This document shows positions 36,276-46,003 of a DNA stretch of 64,000 nucleotides, piece by piece (the stretch's first letter is position 1; each line of letters starts with the position of its first letter). The DNA lies in contig CP118523.1 of the NCBI GenBank assembly GCA_029227815.1, positions 4,154,001 to 4,218,000 on the forward strand, in the 5' to 3' direction. Under the pieces are notes generated by a model. The model saw nothing but the letters and a program-made list of their open reading frames with translations, was not told the DNA's origin and did no database searches. Made by a program: the position numbers and the translations under genes. This DNA comes from Clostridiaceae bacterium M8S5. Lineage in GTDB: Bacteria; Bacillota; Clostridia; Tissierellales; MCWD3.

Positions 36276-37163
36276 TTATTTTTTGTGAAATATGAAGCTG
36301 AGTTTTGTTTCTGTTATAATTACAGCGCAAAATATTAACACACATCCAATTATCATCTTTGAAGTAAATTCCTCTTTATTTATGACAACTGCAAATAATG
36401 CTCCAAAAACTGCTTCTAATGATAATATTATTCCTGTTCTAGTAGCTGTGGTGTTTTTTTGTGCAACGTTCTGTATTATAAATGCCGCAACTGTTGGAAA
36501 TATAACTAAATATCCTATTCTCCATGTTACATTAAAACCAAAATTAAAAGACACTTCCTCAAATATCAATGTACTTATTATAAACAATAGTGATGCTACT
36601 CCTATCTGCAGTGTTGCTAGCAGTATAGGATCATGTTTTTTTGTGAAAAACCCGACTGACACTATATGACATGCGTACATAACTGCACACAAAAGCGTTA
36701 ACTTATCGCCAAAGTTAATATCTAACGTTCCTAAATCACTCTTAAGAGTAAGCATAACTATCCCTACGAGTGTCAAGAATGCTCCTATCAACGAATATTT
36801 GTCTGGCATCTTTTTATATACTATCCATACTAAAAATGGAACCATAACAACGTTTGTACCTGTCAAAAAAGCTTGCTTGCCCGGATCTGTATATTTAAGC
36901 CCTATTGTTTGAACAGCAAATCCTAAAAATAAAAAAACTCCTATTACTATCCCTGCTTTTAAGTCACTCATCTTTATTTCTCTAAACTTGCTTTTAAATA
37001 TTATAGCCATAATTATAAAGGCTAGCGTAAATCTTATAGCCATGATATTTAAAGGAGATATAGTATCAAGAGCATCTTTTAAGACTACAAAACCTGCTCC
37101 CCAACACATAGCAACAAAAAGCAATGCAATATCGGCATATATCCCCTTTGACTTATTGTTCAA
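36276..37163 (-). CDS. DMT-superfamily transporter (two EamA domains)
   Basis: 295 residues, ten membrane helices in two EamA repeats: ALLFVAMCWGAGFVVLK opens the first and LLCAVMYACHIVSVGFF the second. A metabolite or drug exporter; the substrate is not deducible. The start is a TTG at 37163 with GGGGGG eight bases upstream. It lies in an operon between YbaK and the flavin reductase. Confidence 0.88.
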   Translation of the reverse strand: MNNKSKGIYADIALLFVAMCWGAGFVVLKDALDTISPLNIMAIRFTLAFIIMAIIFKSKFREIKMSDLKAGIVIGVFLFLGFAVQTIGLKYTDPGKQAFLTGTNVVMVPFLVWIVYKKMPDKYSLIGAFLTLVGIVMLTLKSDLGTLDINFGDKLTLLCAVMYACHIVSVGFFTKKHDPILLATLQIGVASLLFIISTLIFEEVSFNFGFNVTWRIGYLVIFPTVAAFIIQNVAQKNTTATRTGIILSLEAVFGALFAVVINKEEFTSKMIIGCVLIFCAVIITETKLSFIFHKK

Positions 37164-37175
37164 ATATATACCCCC

Positions 37176-37643
37176 CTAATCAGTCAATTTGCATAATGTT
37201 CCTTTTGTAACCAATAATAAATCATCAGGATTTATAAAGAACTGCATTCCTCTTAATCCTGCACTTATATATATCTTATCATAGTTTTTTGCACTTGCAT
37301 CTAAAAAAAATGAATATTGTTTTTTCATTCCTATTGGTGAAACTCCCCCTCGTATGTATCCTGTTAGACTGTTAATTTCTTTAAGTGGTACAAGGTTTAC
37401 CTTTTTATTGCCACTAGCACTTGCTAATGCTTTTAGGTTGAGATCACTGTCTCCTGGAATAGAAGCTACAACTATTCCATTGTTTCCTCTTACCACTAAA
37501 GTTTTAAAAACCTTTTTAATATCTGCATTGATTTTTGACGCTACATTAACAGCTCCTAAATCATTCTCATCTACCTCATATGTACTAATATCATATGATA
37601 CTTTATTTCTATCTAGTATACGAGCTGCATTTGTTTTTTTCAT
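37176..37643 (-). CDS. ybaK: Cys-tRNA(Pro)/Cys-tRNA(Cys) deacylase, YbaK/EbsC type
   Basis: 155 residues, full length for the family that removes wrongly attached cysteine from tRNA-Pro. KVFKTLVVRGNN holds the conserved lysine; TGYIRGGVSPIGMKKQY and SAGLRGMQFFINPDDLL are family marks. Cytoplasmic. It lies 12 bp after DUF554 and 12 bp before the EamA gene. Confidence 0.9.
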   Translation of the reverse strand: MKKTNAARILDRNKVSYDISTYEVDENDLGAVNVASKINADIKKVFKTLVVRGNNGIVVASIPGDSDLNLKALASASGNKKVNLVPLKEINSLTGYIRGGVSPIGMKKQYSFFLDASAKNYDKIYISAGLRGMQFFINPDDLLLVTKGTLCKLTD

Positions 37644-37655
37644 ATGACCACTCCT

Positions 37656-38333
37656 TTACCCTAAAAATATATAGTACAATACTGGAAGAACAATTGCTGG
37701 TAGCATATTTCCTATTCTTATCCTTTTTATTTCTAATACATTGATTCCTATTGCAATTATTAATATCCCTCCAACTGCTGACATATCTGTGATTAATACA
37801 TCTGTTAAATAAGGTTTTAAAAAAGATGCAACTAAAGATATTGATCCTTGATATATTAAAACTGGTACTGCTGAAAAAGCCACTCCTATACCTAATGTTG
37901 AAGCAAAGATAATTGATGATATTCCATCTAATATTGCTTTAGTAAAAAGGATTTGGTGATTTCCAGTAAGACCATCTTCTAATGCTCCCATTATGCCCAT
38001 TGCTCCAACACAATATATCAATGATGCTGTAACAAATCCTTTGGAAAAATTGCCTTTATCACTTTTGAATTTACTTTCTAATGTTTTTCCTAGATTATCA
38101 AGTTTTTGTTCTATATTTAAAAATTCTCCTATAATGCTTCCCAGTACTATACTGATTATAACCACTAACATACTTTTTGCTTTTATTGCACTCATCATGC
38201 CCATTACTATTACACTTAGTGCCATTCCATATATGATTGTCTCACTATATCTTTTCTTAATACCTTTTTTTAGTAATACGCCTAACGATCCTCCTATGAT
38301 TATTGCAACCATATTTACTATTGTTCCTACCAT
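37656..38333 (-). CDS. DUF554 membrane protein
   Basis: The start is set at ATG 38333, which follows AGAGGTGG; the frame is open upstream to 38408 without a better site. 225 residues with about seven membrane helices. MVGTIVNMVAIIIGGSLGVLL and GIMGALEDGLTG are marks of DUF554, a putative transport protein family of unknown substrate. First gene of the four-gene operon ending at the terminator 35637-35665. Confidence 0.86.
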   Translation of the reverse strand: MVGTIVNMVAIIIGGSLGVLLKKGIKKRYSETIIYGMALSVIVMGMMSAIKAKSMLVVIISIVLGSIIGEFLNIEQKLDNLGKTLESKFKSDKGNFSKGFVTASLIYCVGAMGIMGALEDGLTGNHQILFTKAILDGISSIIFASTLGIGVAFSAVPVLIYQGSISLVASFLKPYLTDVLITDMSAVGGILIIAIGINVLEIKRIRIGNMLPAIVLPVLYYIFLG

Positions 38334-38479
38334 ACTTCCACCTCTGCTATATTTAATTATACTTTTGTCATATTGATATATTGTATCATTTGTATTATAT
38401 AAAAACAATCTGAATTTTATAATATTTTTTTCTAGGAAATAGTCGTTTATGATATAATTAATGACAATGGAGGTGTTTT

Positions 38480-38812
38480 ATGAAGCAAAATCTAAGATGT
38501 GAGATATGTGATGAAATAATAGAGTATAACTATGACTTAGTAGTAGCTCTTAGTTTTTTTGGCTTAAAGTGTTATCACAATGAATGTTATATTAGAGAAA
38601 TCAAAAAATTGAGCAGCTCTATTTTAAGTGGACCTTATAATACAAAAGGGAGTACTTTATATGCAGTTATATGGACAACAATGTTTGCTATATTTTATTT
38701 TAAATATCATAATGTAAATTCACTGTTATCGATTTTCCTAATCATATGTGCTATTATTCCTATAAGCCTCCGTAGCTATAGTTATTATAAATACGAAAAA
38801 AAATTAAAGTAA
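38480..38812 (+). CDS. Small membrane protein with a zinc-ribbon-like N-terminus
   Basis: 110 residues, ATG with GGAGGTG upstream. CEICDEIIEY near residue 7-16 and CYHNECY near 31-37 give two cysteine pairs that could bind one zinc, followed by two membrane helices (about 62-78 and 82-98) and a basic tail. It resembles short bacterial proteins of unknown function. It is alone on its strand, divergent from the DUF554 operon. Confidence 0.6.
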   Translation: MKQNLRCEICDEIIEYNYDLVVALSFFGLKCYHNECYIREIKKLSSSILSGPYNTKGSTLYAVIWTTMFAIFYFKYHNVNSLLSIFLIICAIIPISLRSYSYYKYEKKLK

Positions 38813-39085
38813 AGAAGCCATTTAGATAGTTGCCAAACTAAACTGCAGATTCTTATTAGAAAAAAACAATAAACCTAGGATTACCAGTAAAGCTATTGTA
38901 TTTATAATATATTCAGTGAGAATAAACGGATTAAAATCAATATAGCGTTTAAATAGTTCTAGTAAAAGAAGTTTTTAGTTTCTATCAAATTGTCAAAATC
39001 GTCAATTAATTCACTTAAGTAAATTTTTTATACATTTTTTCTTAAGAGCTTTCTACTTTCAGGTAATTCATTATTATAATGGGGA
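38790..39085 (-). pseudogene. Decayed membrane-protein gene fragment
   Basis: On the minus strand one frame reads ELPESRKLLRKN, a TAA, then KIYLSELIDDFDNLIETK and FFY before a TAG. Shifting the frame, the reading continues LLELFKRYIDFNPFILTEYI and a long hydrophobic helix (ALLVILGLLFFLIRICS) ending LLYFNFFSYL. The pieces join with one in-frame stop and one frameshift, there is no usable start, and the end overlaps the convergent 38480 gene. I infer a broken gene. Nothing else is visible between 38813 and 39187. Confidence 0.35.
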
Positions 39086-39187
39086 GGTATTTAATTAATA
39101 CTATGTTTTTGTGGGAGAATCTTTTTTAAAAACATATTCAAATGTAGTATTCAGCTAAAATGAATTTATTAAGGGGGAAAGACAGTT

Positions 39188-40018
39188 ATGAATATTAACT
39201 ATAAAAGGGATGATCAATTAGAATATAAACCAGATGTACTTAAAGGGCTGGTTGCCTACAATAAAACGTTTGCAGGTGATGCACCTTCTATGACCGTTAA
39301 CGTTTATGTTATTGATAATGATAATTTGGTAGGAGGCTGTCATACAGAACTTGAATGGAATTGGGTATACATTGAAGCACTATTCTATCAAAATCATGAA
39401 ATCTTGATAACGATAATGAATGAACTTTATAGACTTTTTAAAGAAAAATCAGAAGGTATCATTTTTGAATCATATATTAACAATCGTATTGAAGATTTTA
39501 AGGCGGCAGGCTTTGAAGTACTTGGTATTTTAGAAGACAAACCAATTGGATATGAGTCACACATACTAGTCAACAAAAAGATGACTGATATACCAGTAAA
39601 CCATAAATATAAACTTGAAATTACAAATAAAAAACATGAAGTTTACTCCAAAATTGTGGATGAACAAGTAAAGGCATATAATGAAGTACTTAAGATTGAT
39701 GAAGCAAAAATAGACATCGAATATGTCGCATTTAATCAAGAAAAACTTGTTGGTGGTGTATATGGTTATCTGATTCAGGATTACTTGTATGTATCTATTC
39801 TATGGGTAGATGAAGCCTATAGGGGTAATGATATTGCTACAAAACTAATGGATCTGATTGAAGATGAAGCTAAAGAGAAAGGTTATAATCATTTCTATTT
39901 AGGTACATGTACTTTTCAAGCGAAAGGCTTCTATGAAAAGAGAGGCTATAAAGTGAAGATGATTATTAGTAATTGTCCAAAGGGTTATGATGATCACACT
40001 ATGGTTAAAAAAATATAG
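39188..40018 (+). CDS. GNAT-family acetyltransferase, tandem fold
   Basis: 276 residues with AAGGGGGAAA upstream. The C-terminal half is a GNAT domain: KLVGGVYGYL, YVSILWVDEAYRGNDIATKLM with the acetyl-CoA loop R-G-N-D-I-A, then FYEKRGYK. The N-terminal half (about 30-125) has a weaker copy of the same plan (LVGGCHTELEWNWVYIEALFY ... FKAAGFEVLG) without the CoA loop, so it is probably a degenerate first GNAT fold. Substrate unknown. Confidence 0.83.
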   Translation: MNINYKRDDQLEYKPDVLKGLVAYNKTFAGDAPSMTVNVYVIDNDNLVGGCHTELEWNWVYIEALFYQNHEILITIMNELYRLFKEKSEGIIFESYINNRIEDFKAAGFEVLGILEDKPIGYESHILVNKKMTDIPVNHKYKLEITNKKHEVYSKIVDEQVKAYNEVLKIDEAKIDIEYVAFNQEKLVGGVYGYLIQDYLYVSILWVDEAYRGNDIATKLMDLIEDEAKEKGYNHFYLGTCTFQAKGFYEKRGYKVKMIISNCPKGYDDHTMVKKI

Positions 40019-40110
40019 TCATATAAACCGTCCTTTACATCTAAAAATGTAATCTTAAAAAAATTACCTATTATTAAGTAACAAAATTAACAAATCACTT
40101 TAAAATATAA

Positions 40111-40158
40111 AAGCAAGTCATTTTAAAAGGGGGAAATTTCAAATGACTTGCTTTTTTT
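40111..40158. terminator. Bidirectional terminator between the GNAT and htrA genes
   Basis: Perfect stem AAGCAAGTCATTT / AAATGACTTGCTT followed by T7 on the plus strand, between convergent genes. Confidence 0.9.
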
Positions 40159-40162
40159 ATAA

Positions 40163-41575
40163 TTAATTATTAGCTATTTTGCTTTTGTCTCCTAATACAA
40201 CTTGTAGTACTTGTTTCTCTTTGCCATTTCTTACTACTGTAATCTTAATTTTGTCTCCTATTTTATAGCCTTTGATTACATCTACTAATTGATTCATGCT
40301 GAATATTTTTTTGTTATCAACACTTATTATTATATCTTTAGGTTGCAACCCTGCCTTTTGTGCTGGTGAATTTTTAGATATTGCGTTTACATATACTCCA
40401 ATTGGAAGTTCATATACTGAAGCTAATTCCTCATCTATATCTCTACCTGTTATACCTAAAAATGGTCTGCTTATTACTCCTTTTTCCACTAACTGTTTTA
40501 TGATTGGTTTTGCATATGATATAGGTATTGCAAATCCTATACCTTCTACTTTTGTGTCTGCAATCTTGATTGTGTTTATACCGATTACTTCACCTTTTGA
40601 GTTAACTAATGCTCCACCACTATTTCCTGGGTTAATTGCTGCATCTGTCTGTATAAGCTTAAGTCCGCTGTCTCTCATTCCTACATCTCTATTTAAACCA
40701 CTAATGAACCCTGCTGTTATTGTATTGCCATAACCTAGTGGATTTCCTATTGCTACTGCTCTTTCACCTATTTTAAGTGCATTTGAGTCTCCAAGTCTTG
40801 CAACTGCTAGCTTATCTATTACATCTATAGGTACATCTTTTCTGTCTACTTTTATTACTGCCAAATCTGTATCTAAATCACTACCTACAACTTTAGCTGG
40901 TACACTTTTCTTCCCGGATAATAGTACTGTTACCTCTTGTGCATTTTTTATAACATGGTTGTTTGTTACAATGAAAATTCCAGCATTGTTTATATCGAAT
41001 ATTATCCCTGAACCTGCTCCTTCTTGGACGCTAGTCTGTTGAAAGAAGTCTGTCACACGGACTTTGCTAGTTATAGCTACAACCGAAGGTCCAACTATTT
41101 CAGCAATTTTAGCTACGTCAGAATTACTTGAACTTCCACTAGTTTCTATTACTTTTGGTTGCTCATTCCCTTTACTTTCTAATCTTCTACTTACATCATA
41201 GTTTTTATCTATCTTTGGCATAAAATAATATGATGATATATTGTAACCTACTCCTGTGAATAAACCACCTACCATAGCAAATACCAACCCTAGTGCAAGT
41301 ACCTTTTTCAGATTCCTAGTTTTTACGCTTTTCTTTTTATTCTTTGTACCTTCTTCGTTAGCTTGTTCTACATTTTTATATAATGTAGCTTCATCATACT
41401 CTACTGATTCTCCATTAACATCATTTATGTCTTCGTCTATATTGTCACTAAGAGTTTGATTCTCCGTTTCTGATTGCGTTTCGTAGTCATGGTTAGTTTC
41501 CTGCTCTGCATTATCTTTTGTACTTTGATCTAACTCTTGTTGTAGTTGTTCATTTTTTTCTCTTTCATTATCCAT
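40163..41575 (-). CDS. htrA: Membrane-anchored HtrA/DegP-type serine protease with PDZ domain
   Basis: 470 residues. A long acidic cytoplasmic segment (1-80) precedes one membrane helix (about 91-113). The trypsin-like domain has H207 (TNNHVI), D237 (TDLAVI) and S319 (NPGNSGGA). A PDZ domain follows (about 370-460). This is the usual Firmicutes HtrA plan: quality control of proteins outside the membrane. The two-component system just upstream on the same strand may control it, as CssRS controls HtrA in B. subtilis; that link is inferred from position. Confidence 0.92.
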   Translation of the reverse strand: MDNEREKNEQLQQELDQSTKDNAEQETNHDYETQSETENQTLSDNIDEDINDVNGESVEYDEATLYKNVEQANEEGTKNKKKSVKTRNLKKVLALGLVFAMVGGLFTGVGYNISSYYFMPKIDKNYDVSRRLESKGNEQPKVIETSGSSSNSDVAKIAEIVGPSVVAITSKVRVTDFFQQTSVQEGAGSGIIFDINNAGIFIVTNNHVIKNAQEVTVLLSGKKSVPAKVVGSDLDTDLAVIKVDRKDVPIDVIDKLAVARLGDSNALKIGERAVAIGNPLGYGNTITAGFISGLNRDVGMRDSGLKLIQTDAAINPGNSGGALVNSKGEVIGINTIKIADTKVEGIGFAIPISYAKPIIKQLVEKGVISRPFLGITGRDIDEELASVYELPIGVYVNAISKNSPAQKAGLQPKDIIISVDNKKIFSMNQLVDVIKGYKIGDKIKITVVRNGKEKQVLQVVLGDKSKIANN

Positions 41576-41661
41576 AACTCATTCACCTCTTTTTCTTTTT
41601 GTATCATGCTATAAATATATAATAATACACATATGTTAAGGAATTATGAACAAAATATTAA

Positions 41662-43071
41662 TTATGATTTTTTTAGTTTGAATTTGAACTGAGTACCTGT
41701 TTTATCACTCAAAGCAACTATTTCAGCATTGTGACTATCTAAAATACTCTTTACTATAGCTAAACCCAGCCCTGATCCTTTTTTATTCTTACCTCTCGAT
41801 TTATCTAACTTTACAAACCGCTCCCATATATAATCTAGTTCTTCTTTTGGTATTATTTCACCAGAATTATAAATAGATATGCTTATAAATTCTCCTATTT
41901 TTGTTGTAGTAATTGTTAATCTACCATTTACATCTACAAATTTTACAGCGTTATCTATTAGGTTATATACTACTCTGTTTATTTTATCTCTATCCGCAAA
42001 TACTATGTCTTTATCTTCGCATAGATTTATTTTTACATACACTTCTTTTTCTTTAAGCAAAACTTCAAACTTTTCTATTTGGTTTAATATCATTTCATTT
42101 ATGCTAAAATTACTAAGATCTAGTTCATAGTTACCACTTTCAATCTTTGATAAATCAAGAATATCGTTTGTCATTTTAGATAAGCGATCACTTTCTTCCA
42201 ATATAATATTTAAGTATTTATTTTGATTATCTCTATCTACAGTACCATCTATTAATGCACGTGCATAACCTTTAATAGATGTAAGCGGTGATCTTAAATC
42301 GTGAGATAGATTTGATATAAAATCCTTTCTCATTTTGTCTACTTTCTTCAATTCTTTTGACATTTGGTTAAAACTTTCTGCTAGTTGATCTAGCTCATCT
42401 GTGCCATGTACCTCGATATCTGTAAAGTTTCCTTTTGCAAACCTCTTTGAGGCATCACTTAATTTATATATTTTCCTTTTTAGCGTTCTTGATACTATAA
42501 AAAAAGATACTATACCAATAATCAACGCAAATCCCAATACTATGACTGTTATATTGTAAATATCCGATATTGTTTTATTAACTTCTGGCATTGAAGCGTG
42601 CATAAATAAAGCCATAATCACTGATTTGTTGGACACTATAGGATAACCTATAGTTAAAACTGTTTCGTTTAGCTGTTTATTAAACTCTCCGTGTCTTTTT
42701 ATAATATATCCGTTGAACACATCATCTATTTCTTCTTTCATTACCTGTCTATATAGCTCTATATTTTCCTTGCTTGAATTGACATATATAATTCCTGTCC
42801 TATCCATTATCCATATACGAGAATTCAAATAAGTCTCTAATGCGTCTATTTCAAATTTTAGTTTGTCAAAATCAGGTCTACCGGTCTGTTGTATCAATGT
42901 AACCTGTCTTTGAATTTTTTCACATTGCTCGATTAGCTTTTGTTCTTTTTGATCTGTGAAATAGCTTTCAAGCGCATTTGATACTATAAATCCTAATATT
43001 ATAAAACTGACTATTATAATAGACACATATATTATTAACATCTTTCCAAATAGGGATTTAAATAACTTCAC
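41662..43071 (-). CDS. Membrane sensor histidine kinase
   Basis: 469 residues from a GTG start one base after the regulator gene. Helices at about 9-30 and 171-193 enclose an outside sensor domain. A HAMP domain (about 194-245), the H-box SNLSHDLRSPLTSIKGY with H257, N-box VVYNLIDNAVKF, and G-boxes with KGSGLGLAIVK follow. It should phosphorylate the OmpR-type regulator beside it. The signal is unknown; adjacency to htrA suggests envelope or secretion stress. Confidence 0.9.
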   Translation of the reverse strand: MKLFKSLFGKMLIIYVSIIIVSFIILGFIVSNALESYFTDQKEQKLIEQCEKIQRQVTLIQQTGRPDFDKLKFEIDALETYLNSRIWIMDRTGIIYVNSSKENIELYRQVMKEEIDDVFNGYIIKRHGEFNKQLNETVLTIGYPIVSNKSVIMALFMHASMPEVNKTISDIYNITVIVLGFALIIGIVSFFIVSRTLKRKIYKLSDASKRFAKGNFTDIEVHGTDELDQLAESFNQMSKELKKVDKMRKDFISNLSHDLRSPLTSIKGYARALIDGTVDRDNQNKYLNIILEESDRLSKMTNDILDLSKIESGNYELDLSNFSINEMILNQIEKFEVLLKEKEVYVKINLCEDKDIVFADRDKINRVVYNLIDNAVKFVDVNGRLTITTTKIGEFISISIYNSGEIIPKEELDYIWERFVKLDKSRGKNKKGSGLGLAIVKSILDSHNAEIVALSDKTGTQFKFKLKKS

Positions 43072-43072
43072 T

Positions 43073-43753
43073 TTAGCTCACCTCAAATTTATAACCAACA
43101 CTCCAAACAGTTTTTATACGCCAACTATCATTATCCTTCAATTTTTCTCTTAATCTTTTAATATGAACATCTACTGTTCTACTTCCTCCTATGAAATCAT
43201 AACCCCAAACTTTATCTAATATTTGATCTCTCGTAAATACTCTATTAGCATTTGATGCTATAAACAGCAGTAGTTCAAATTCTTTATGTGGAAGCTCTAG
43301 TTTTTCGTTCTTATATACTACTGAATAGTCCGTTGGATTTATTATCAAATCCCTAAATATCAATCCTTTGTCTAAAGTTTCTTGATTAAATCTTCTAAAC
43401 ACAGCCTTTATACGTGCTATTAACTCTTGTGGCTCGAAAGGTTTTACTATATAATCATCAGCGCCAAGTCTTAAACCTAAAACTTTGTCTAGTGTTTCTC
43501 CTTTAGCAGTCAGCATGATAATGGGTATCGAGCTTTGCTTTCTTATTTGAGTACAAAAGTCATAACCATCTATATCAGGCATCATTATGTCAAGTATAAT
43601 CATATCTGGAAGGTAATGATTAAATTCATCTAATGCCACTTTACTATTATTGTATGTTTTAGTGCTGTAGCCTTCCTTTTCCAAATAGAGTGATATTAAT
43701 TCAGTTATATTCTTATCATCATCAACTATCATTATTTTTAAAGTATCTCTCAT
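43073..43753 (-). CDS. OmpR/PhoB-family response regulator
   Basis: 226 residues. Receiver with acidic pocket D11-D13, phospho-acceptor D55 (IILDIMMPD), switch T (LTAKGE) and lysine (IVKPF); winged helix with VWGYDFIGGSRTVDVHIKRL. It pairs with the kinase encoded 1 bp downstream. AGGAGAG precedes the ATG. Likely targets include the nearby htrA gene, inferred from position only. Confidence 0.92.
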   Translation of the reverse strand: MRDTLKIMIVDDDKNITELISLYLEKEGYSTKTYNNSKVALDEFNHYLPDMIILDIMMPDIDGYDFCTQIRKQSSIPIIMLTAKGETLDKVLGLRLGADDYIVKPFEPQELIARIKAVFRRFNQETLDKGLIFRDLIINPTDYSVVYKNEKLELPHKEFELLLFIASNANRVFTRDQILDKVWGYDFIGGSRTVDVHIKRLREKLKDNDSWRIKTVWSVGYKFEVS

Positions 43754-43780
43754 AATTCTCTCCTATTATTTTATAAATTA

Positions 43781-45145
43781 TCACTTAACGTCATCTACTA
43801 CGTTTTTAATCCACTTCTTAGATTTTACTCTAACTAAGCCCACCATGATTTTGACTACTTCTTCTATTTTAACAAGCGCAACTACTAAATAAATTGGTAG
43901 TTTTAACACTAATGCACCTATCGCCGCTAGTGGTACTCCTATAAACCAAACTCCTAACATCTCTAGATATAACGAAAATTTGGTATCTCCACCACTTCTA
44001 AATATACCAACTATTAGTAATGCTGAATACAATGTAGCTGGCAAGAAAATCGCTTGTGCTATAAGTGTTCTAAAGGTAAGCATTTTTACTTCATCTGAAA
44101 TATCAAATAATAACAATGCAGGTTTTGCTATGATCACTATTCCCAAGCCAAGCACCACACTAAGCGCAAGCGAAGCTCTTGTAAATTTATTAGCATATTC
44201 ATTTGCTTGTTCATATTGCTTTTCACCTATTTTGTTACCTATCATTATAGCGCATGCACTAGATAGACCTGTATTAAGTACCATAAAAATATTTCTTACA
44301 TTATTGGATATTTGTACTGCTGTAAGCGCTTGTTCCCCCATTCTTCCATATATAGCTGTATACACGCTCACTCCTAACACCCAAAATAACTCATTGAGTA
44401 TAACACTACCAGATGTTTTAAAATATGTCTTGATAAACTCTTTTGATAAATTAAACATCTCTTTTATCTTTGCTGCTAACACACCATCATTCATGTATAT
44501 TATTGTTATTATGAGAGCCATCTCTATTAACCTGGATATCAATGTAGCATATGCTGCTCCTCTTACTCCAAGAGCGTCAAACCCTAGATGTCCAAATATG
44601 AGCACGTAATTAAGCAGCGTATTACATGCTAGTGATATACTGCTTGTTACCATTGGAAGTTTGGTTTGATTTATACTTCTAGATGCGGATGTAAATGCAA
44701 ATGATACTGCAGAAACACCATAACTTAATACTACTATTACTAGATATCGTTCTCCGATATTTATGATTTTATCATCAGGTGTAAACAATCTTAACAATTG
44801 CTTTGGAAAAAAAACTCCTCCTATTGCAAATAAAATACCAACTCCTACTCCTAGTATTAACGATATCCCTAATATTTTTCGTATATTTATAATATCTCTT
44901 TTACCCCAAAATTGAGCCGTAAATATTGATGACCCACTGTTTATCCCAAACATTATAAGCATAAATATAAATGAAATCTGATTTGCTACGGATACAGCAG
45001 CTATATTTGTCTCTCCTAATTTCCCTATCATCAATATATCCACCATATTTAGTAATGAAAATATTAATGATTGTAACGCTATAGGAATAGCTAACTTTGC
45101 CATTCGGTTATAAAAATTTTTGTCTAACCTATTAATATAAACCAT
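43781..45145 (-). CDS. MATE-family multidrug efflux protein
   Basis: 454 residues, twelve membrane helices in two related halves. AIPIALQSLIFSLLNMVDILMIGKLG and a second half with ILNELFWVLGVSVYTAIYGRMG are typical MATE features. A Na+ or H+ antiporter for drugs or metabolites; the substrate is unknown. Clear AGGAGG ribosome site. It lies between the response regulator and the DUF218 gene on the same strand with short gaps (27 and 22 bp). Confidence 0.9.
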   Translation of the reverse strand: MVYINRLDKNFYNRMAKLAIPIALQSLIFSLLNMVDILMIGKLGETNIAAVSVANQISFIFMLIMFGINSGSSIFTAQFWGKRDIINIRKILGISLILGVGVGILFAIGGVFFPKQLLRLFTPDDKIINIGERYLVIVVLSYGVSAVSFAFTSASRSINQTKLPMVTSSISLACNTLLNYVLIFGHLGFDALGVRGAAYATLISRLIEMALIITIIYMNDGVLAAKIKEMFNLSKEFIKTYFKTSGSVILNELFWVLGVSVYTAIYGRMGEQALTAVQISNNVRNIFMVLNTGLSSACAIMIGNKIGEKQYEQANEYANKFTRASLALSVVLGLGIVIIAKPALLLFDISDEVKMLTFRTLIAQAIFLPATLYSALLIVGIFRSGGDTKFSLYLEMLGVWFIGVPLAAIGALVLKLPIYLVVALVKIEEVVKIMVGLVRVKSKKWIKNVVDDVK

Positions 45146-45167
45146 TGGTTATCCTCCTGCTAAGCTA

Positions 45168-45830
45168 CTAGTCTTGTGTGACTGTGCCATCTCCCATTAT
45201 GTTTATTTTTTCTCCCAAATAAGTTGGTTTTTTATCTAAAATATTCACAAGTACAAAATCTTTACATCTAGCTAGCGCTTCCCTTATTTGAAATATAATC
45301 ATTTTACGATATATATTTTTATCCGCAGGTATTCCAAAGGCTTTTATACCCAGCTTTCTTGCAGTATATACCGCTCTAGATAAATGAAATTTCTGTGTTA
45401 CTACTATCATATTTTCTACCTCAAATACTTCTTTTGCTCTATATACGCTTTCGTAGGTACTAAAACCTGCGTGATCCATAAATATATCCTGTTCTTTTAC
45501 TCCTGCTTTTAGCATGTATTGTTTCATACTCTCAACTTCATTATAGTTTTTTCTACCATGATCACCACTTAACAATAATTTTTTTACTTTCCCTTTTTTG
45601 TATAACTCTATCCCAACATCCAATCTATCTGCTAGTATGTCTGATGGCCTACCGCTATTATATACAAGTGCTCCAAGCACTAATGCTACATCGGCTTTCG
45701 GTACTTCATCCACTGTGTGTTTATATTTACCAGCTAGTGTTATCATTCTTATGTTGATTAGTCCTACTGCTAATGCTACTATTAAACCAAATATAATTCC
45801 TACTTTTATTAGTTTGATTAATGTTTTCAA
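45168..45830 (-). CDS. DUF218 (YdcF/SanA-like) membrane protein
   Basis: 220 residues from a TTG start with AAAGGAGA upstream. One N-terminal helix (about 8-27), then the DUF218 domain: VALVLGALVYNSGRPS, KLLLSGDHG, TYESVYRAKEVF, VTQKFHLSRAVYTAR. SanA-like members affect the envelope and vancomycin tolerance in enterobacteria; the reaction is unknown. It is upstream of the MATE gene on the same strand. Confidence 0.87.
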   Translation of the reverse strand: MKTLIKLIKVGIIFGLIVALAVGLINIRMITLAGKYKHTVDEVPKADVALVLGALVYNSGRPSDILADRLDVGIELYKKGKVKKLLLSGDHGRKNYNEVESMKQYMLKAGVKEQDIFMDHAGFSTYESVYRAKEVFEVENMIVVTQKFHLSRAVYTARKLGIKAFGIPADKNIYRKMIIFQIREALARCKDFVLVNILDKKPTYLGEKINIMGDGTVTQD

Positions 45831-45866
45831 TTATTTGTCATCTCCTTTTTGATGTATGATTATAAA

Positions 45867-45978
45867 AAAGCTGTCTCATAATGATAAATTACTCGTTATT
45901 AAAATATTACACTGCATACATCTTGTAACCTCGAGTGTAAATTTCAAAGCTTGTACTTTGTCTCATTTTGAAACAGCT
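45867..45978. repeat. Structured intergenic element with GCTGTCTCA-type ends
   Basis: About 110 bp with terminal inverted repeats: AAAAAGCTGTCTCA at the left, TGAAACAGCTATTT at the right (one mismatch in the GCTGT-TCA core). Inside, TTACACT and AGTGTAA pair. The ends resemble the inverted repeats of IS elements or MITEs common in Firmicutes, but there is no coding region; it may also act as the clpE terminator. Confidence 0.5.
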
Positions 45979-46003
45979 ATTTAAGTATCTATTCAGATCT
46001 CTA

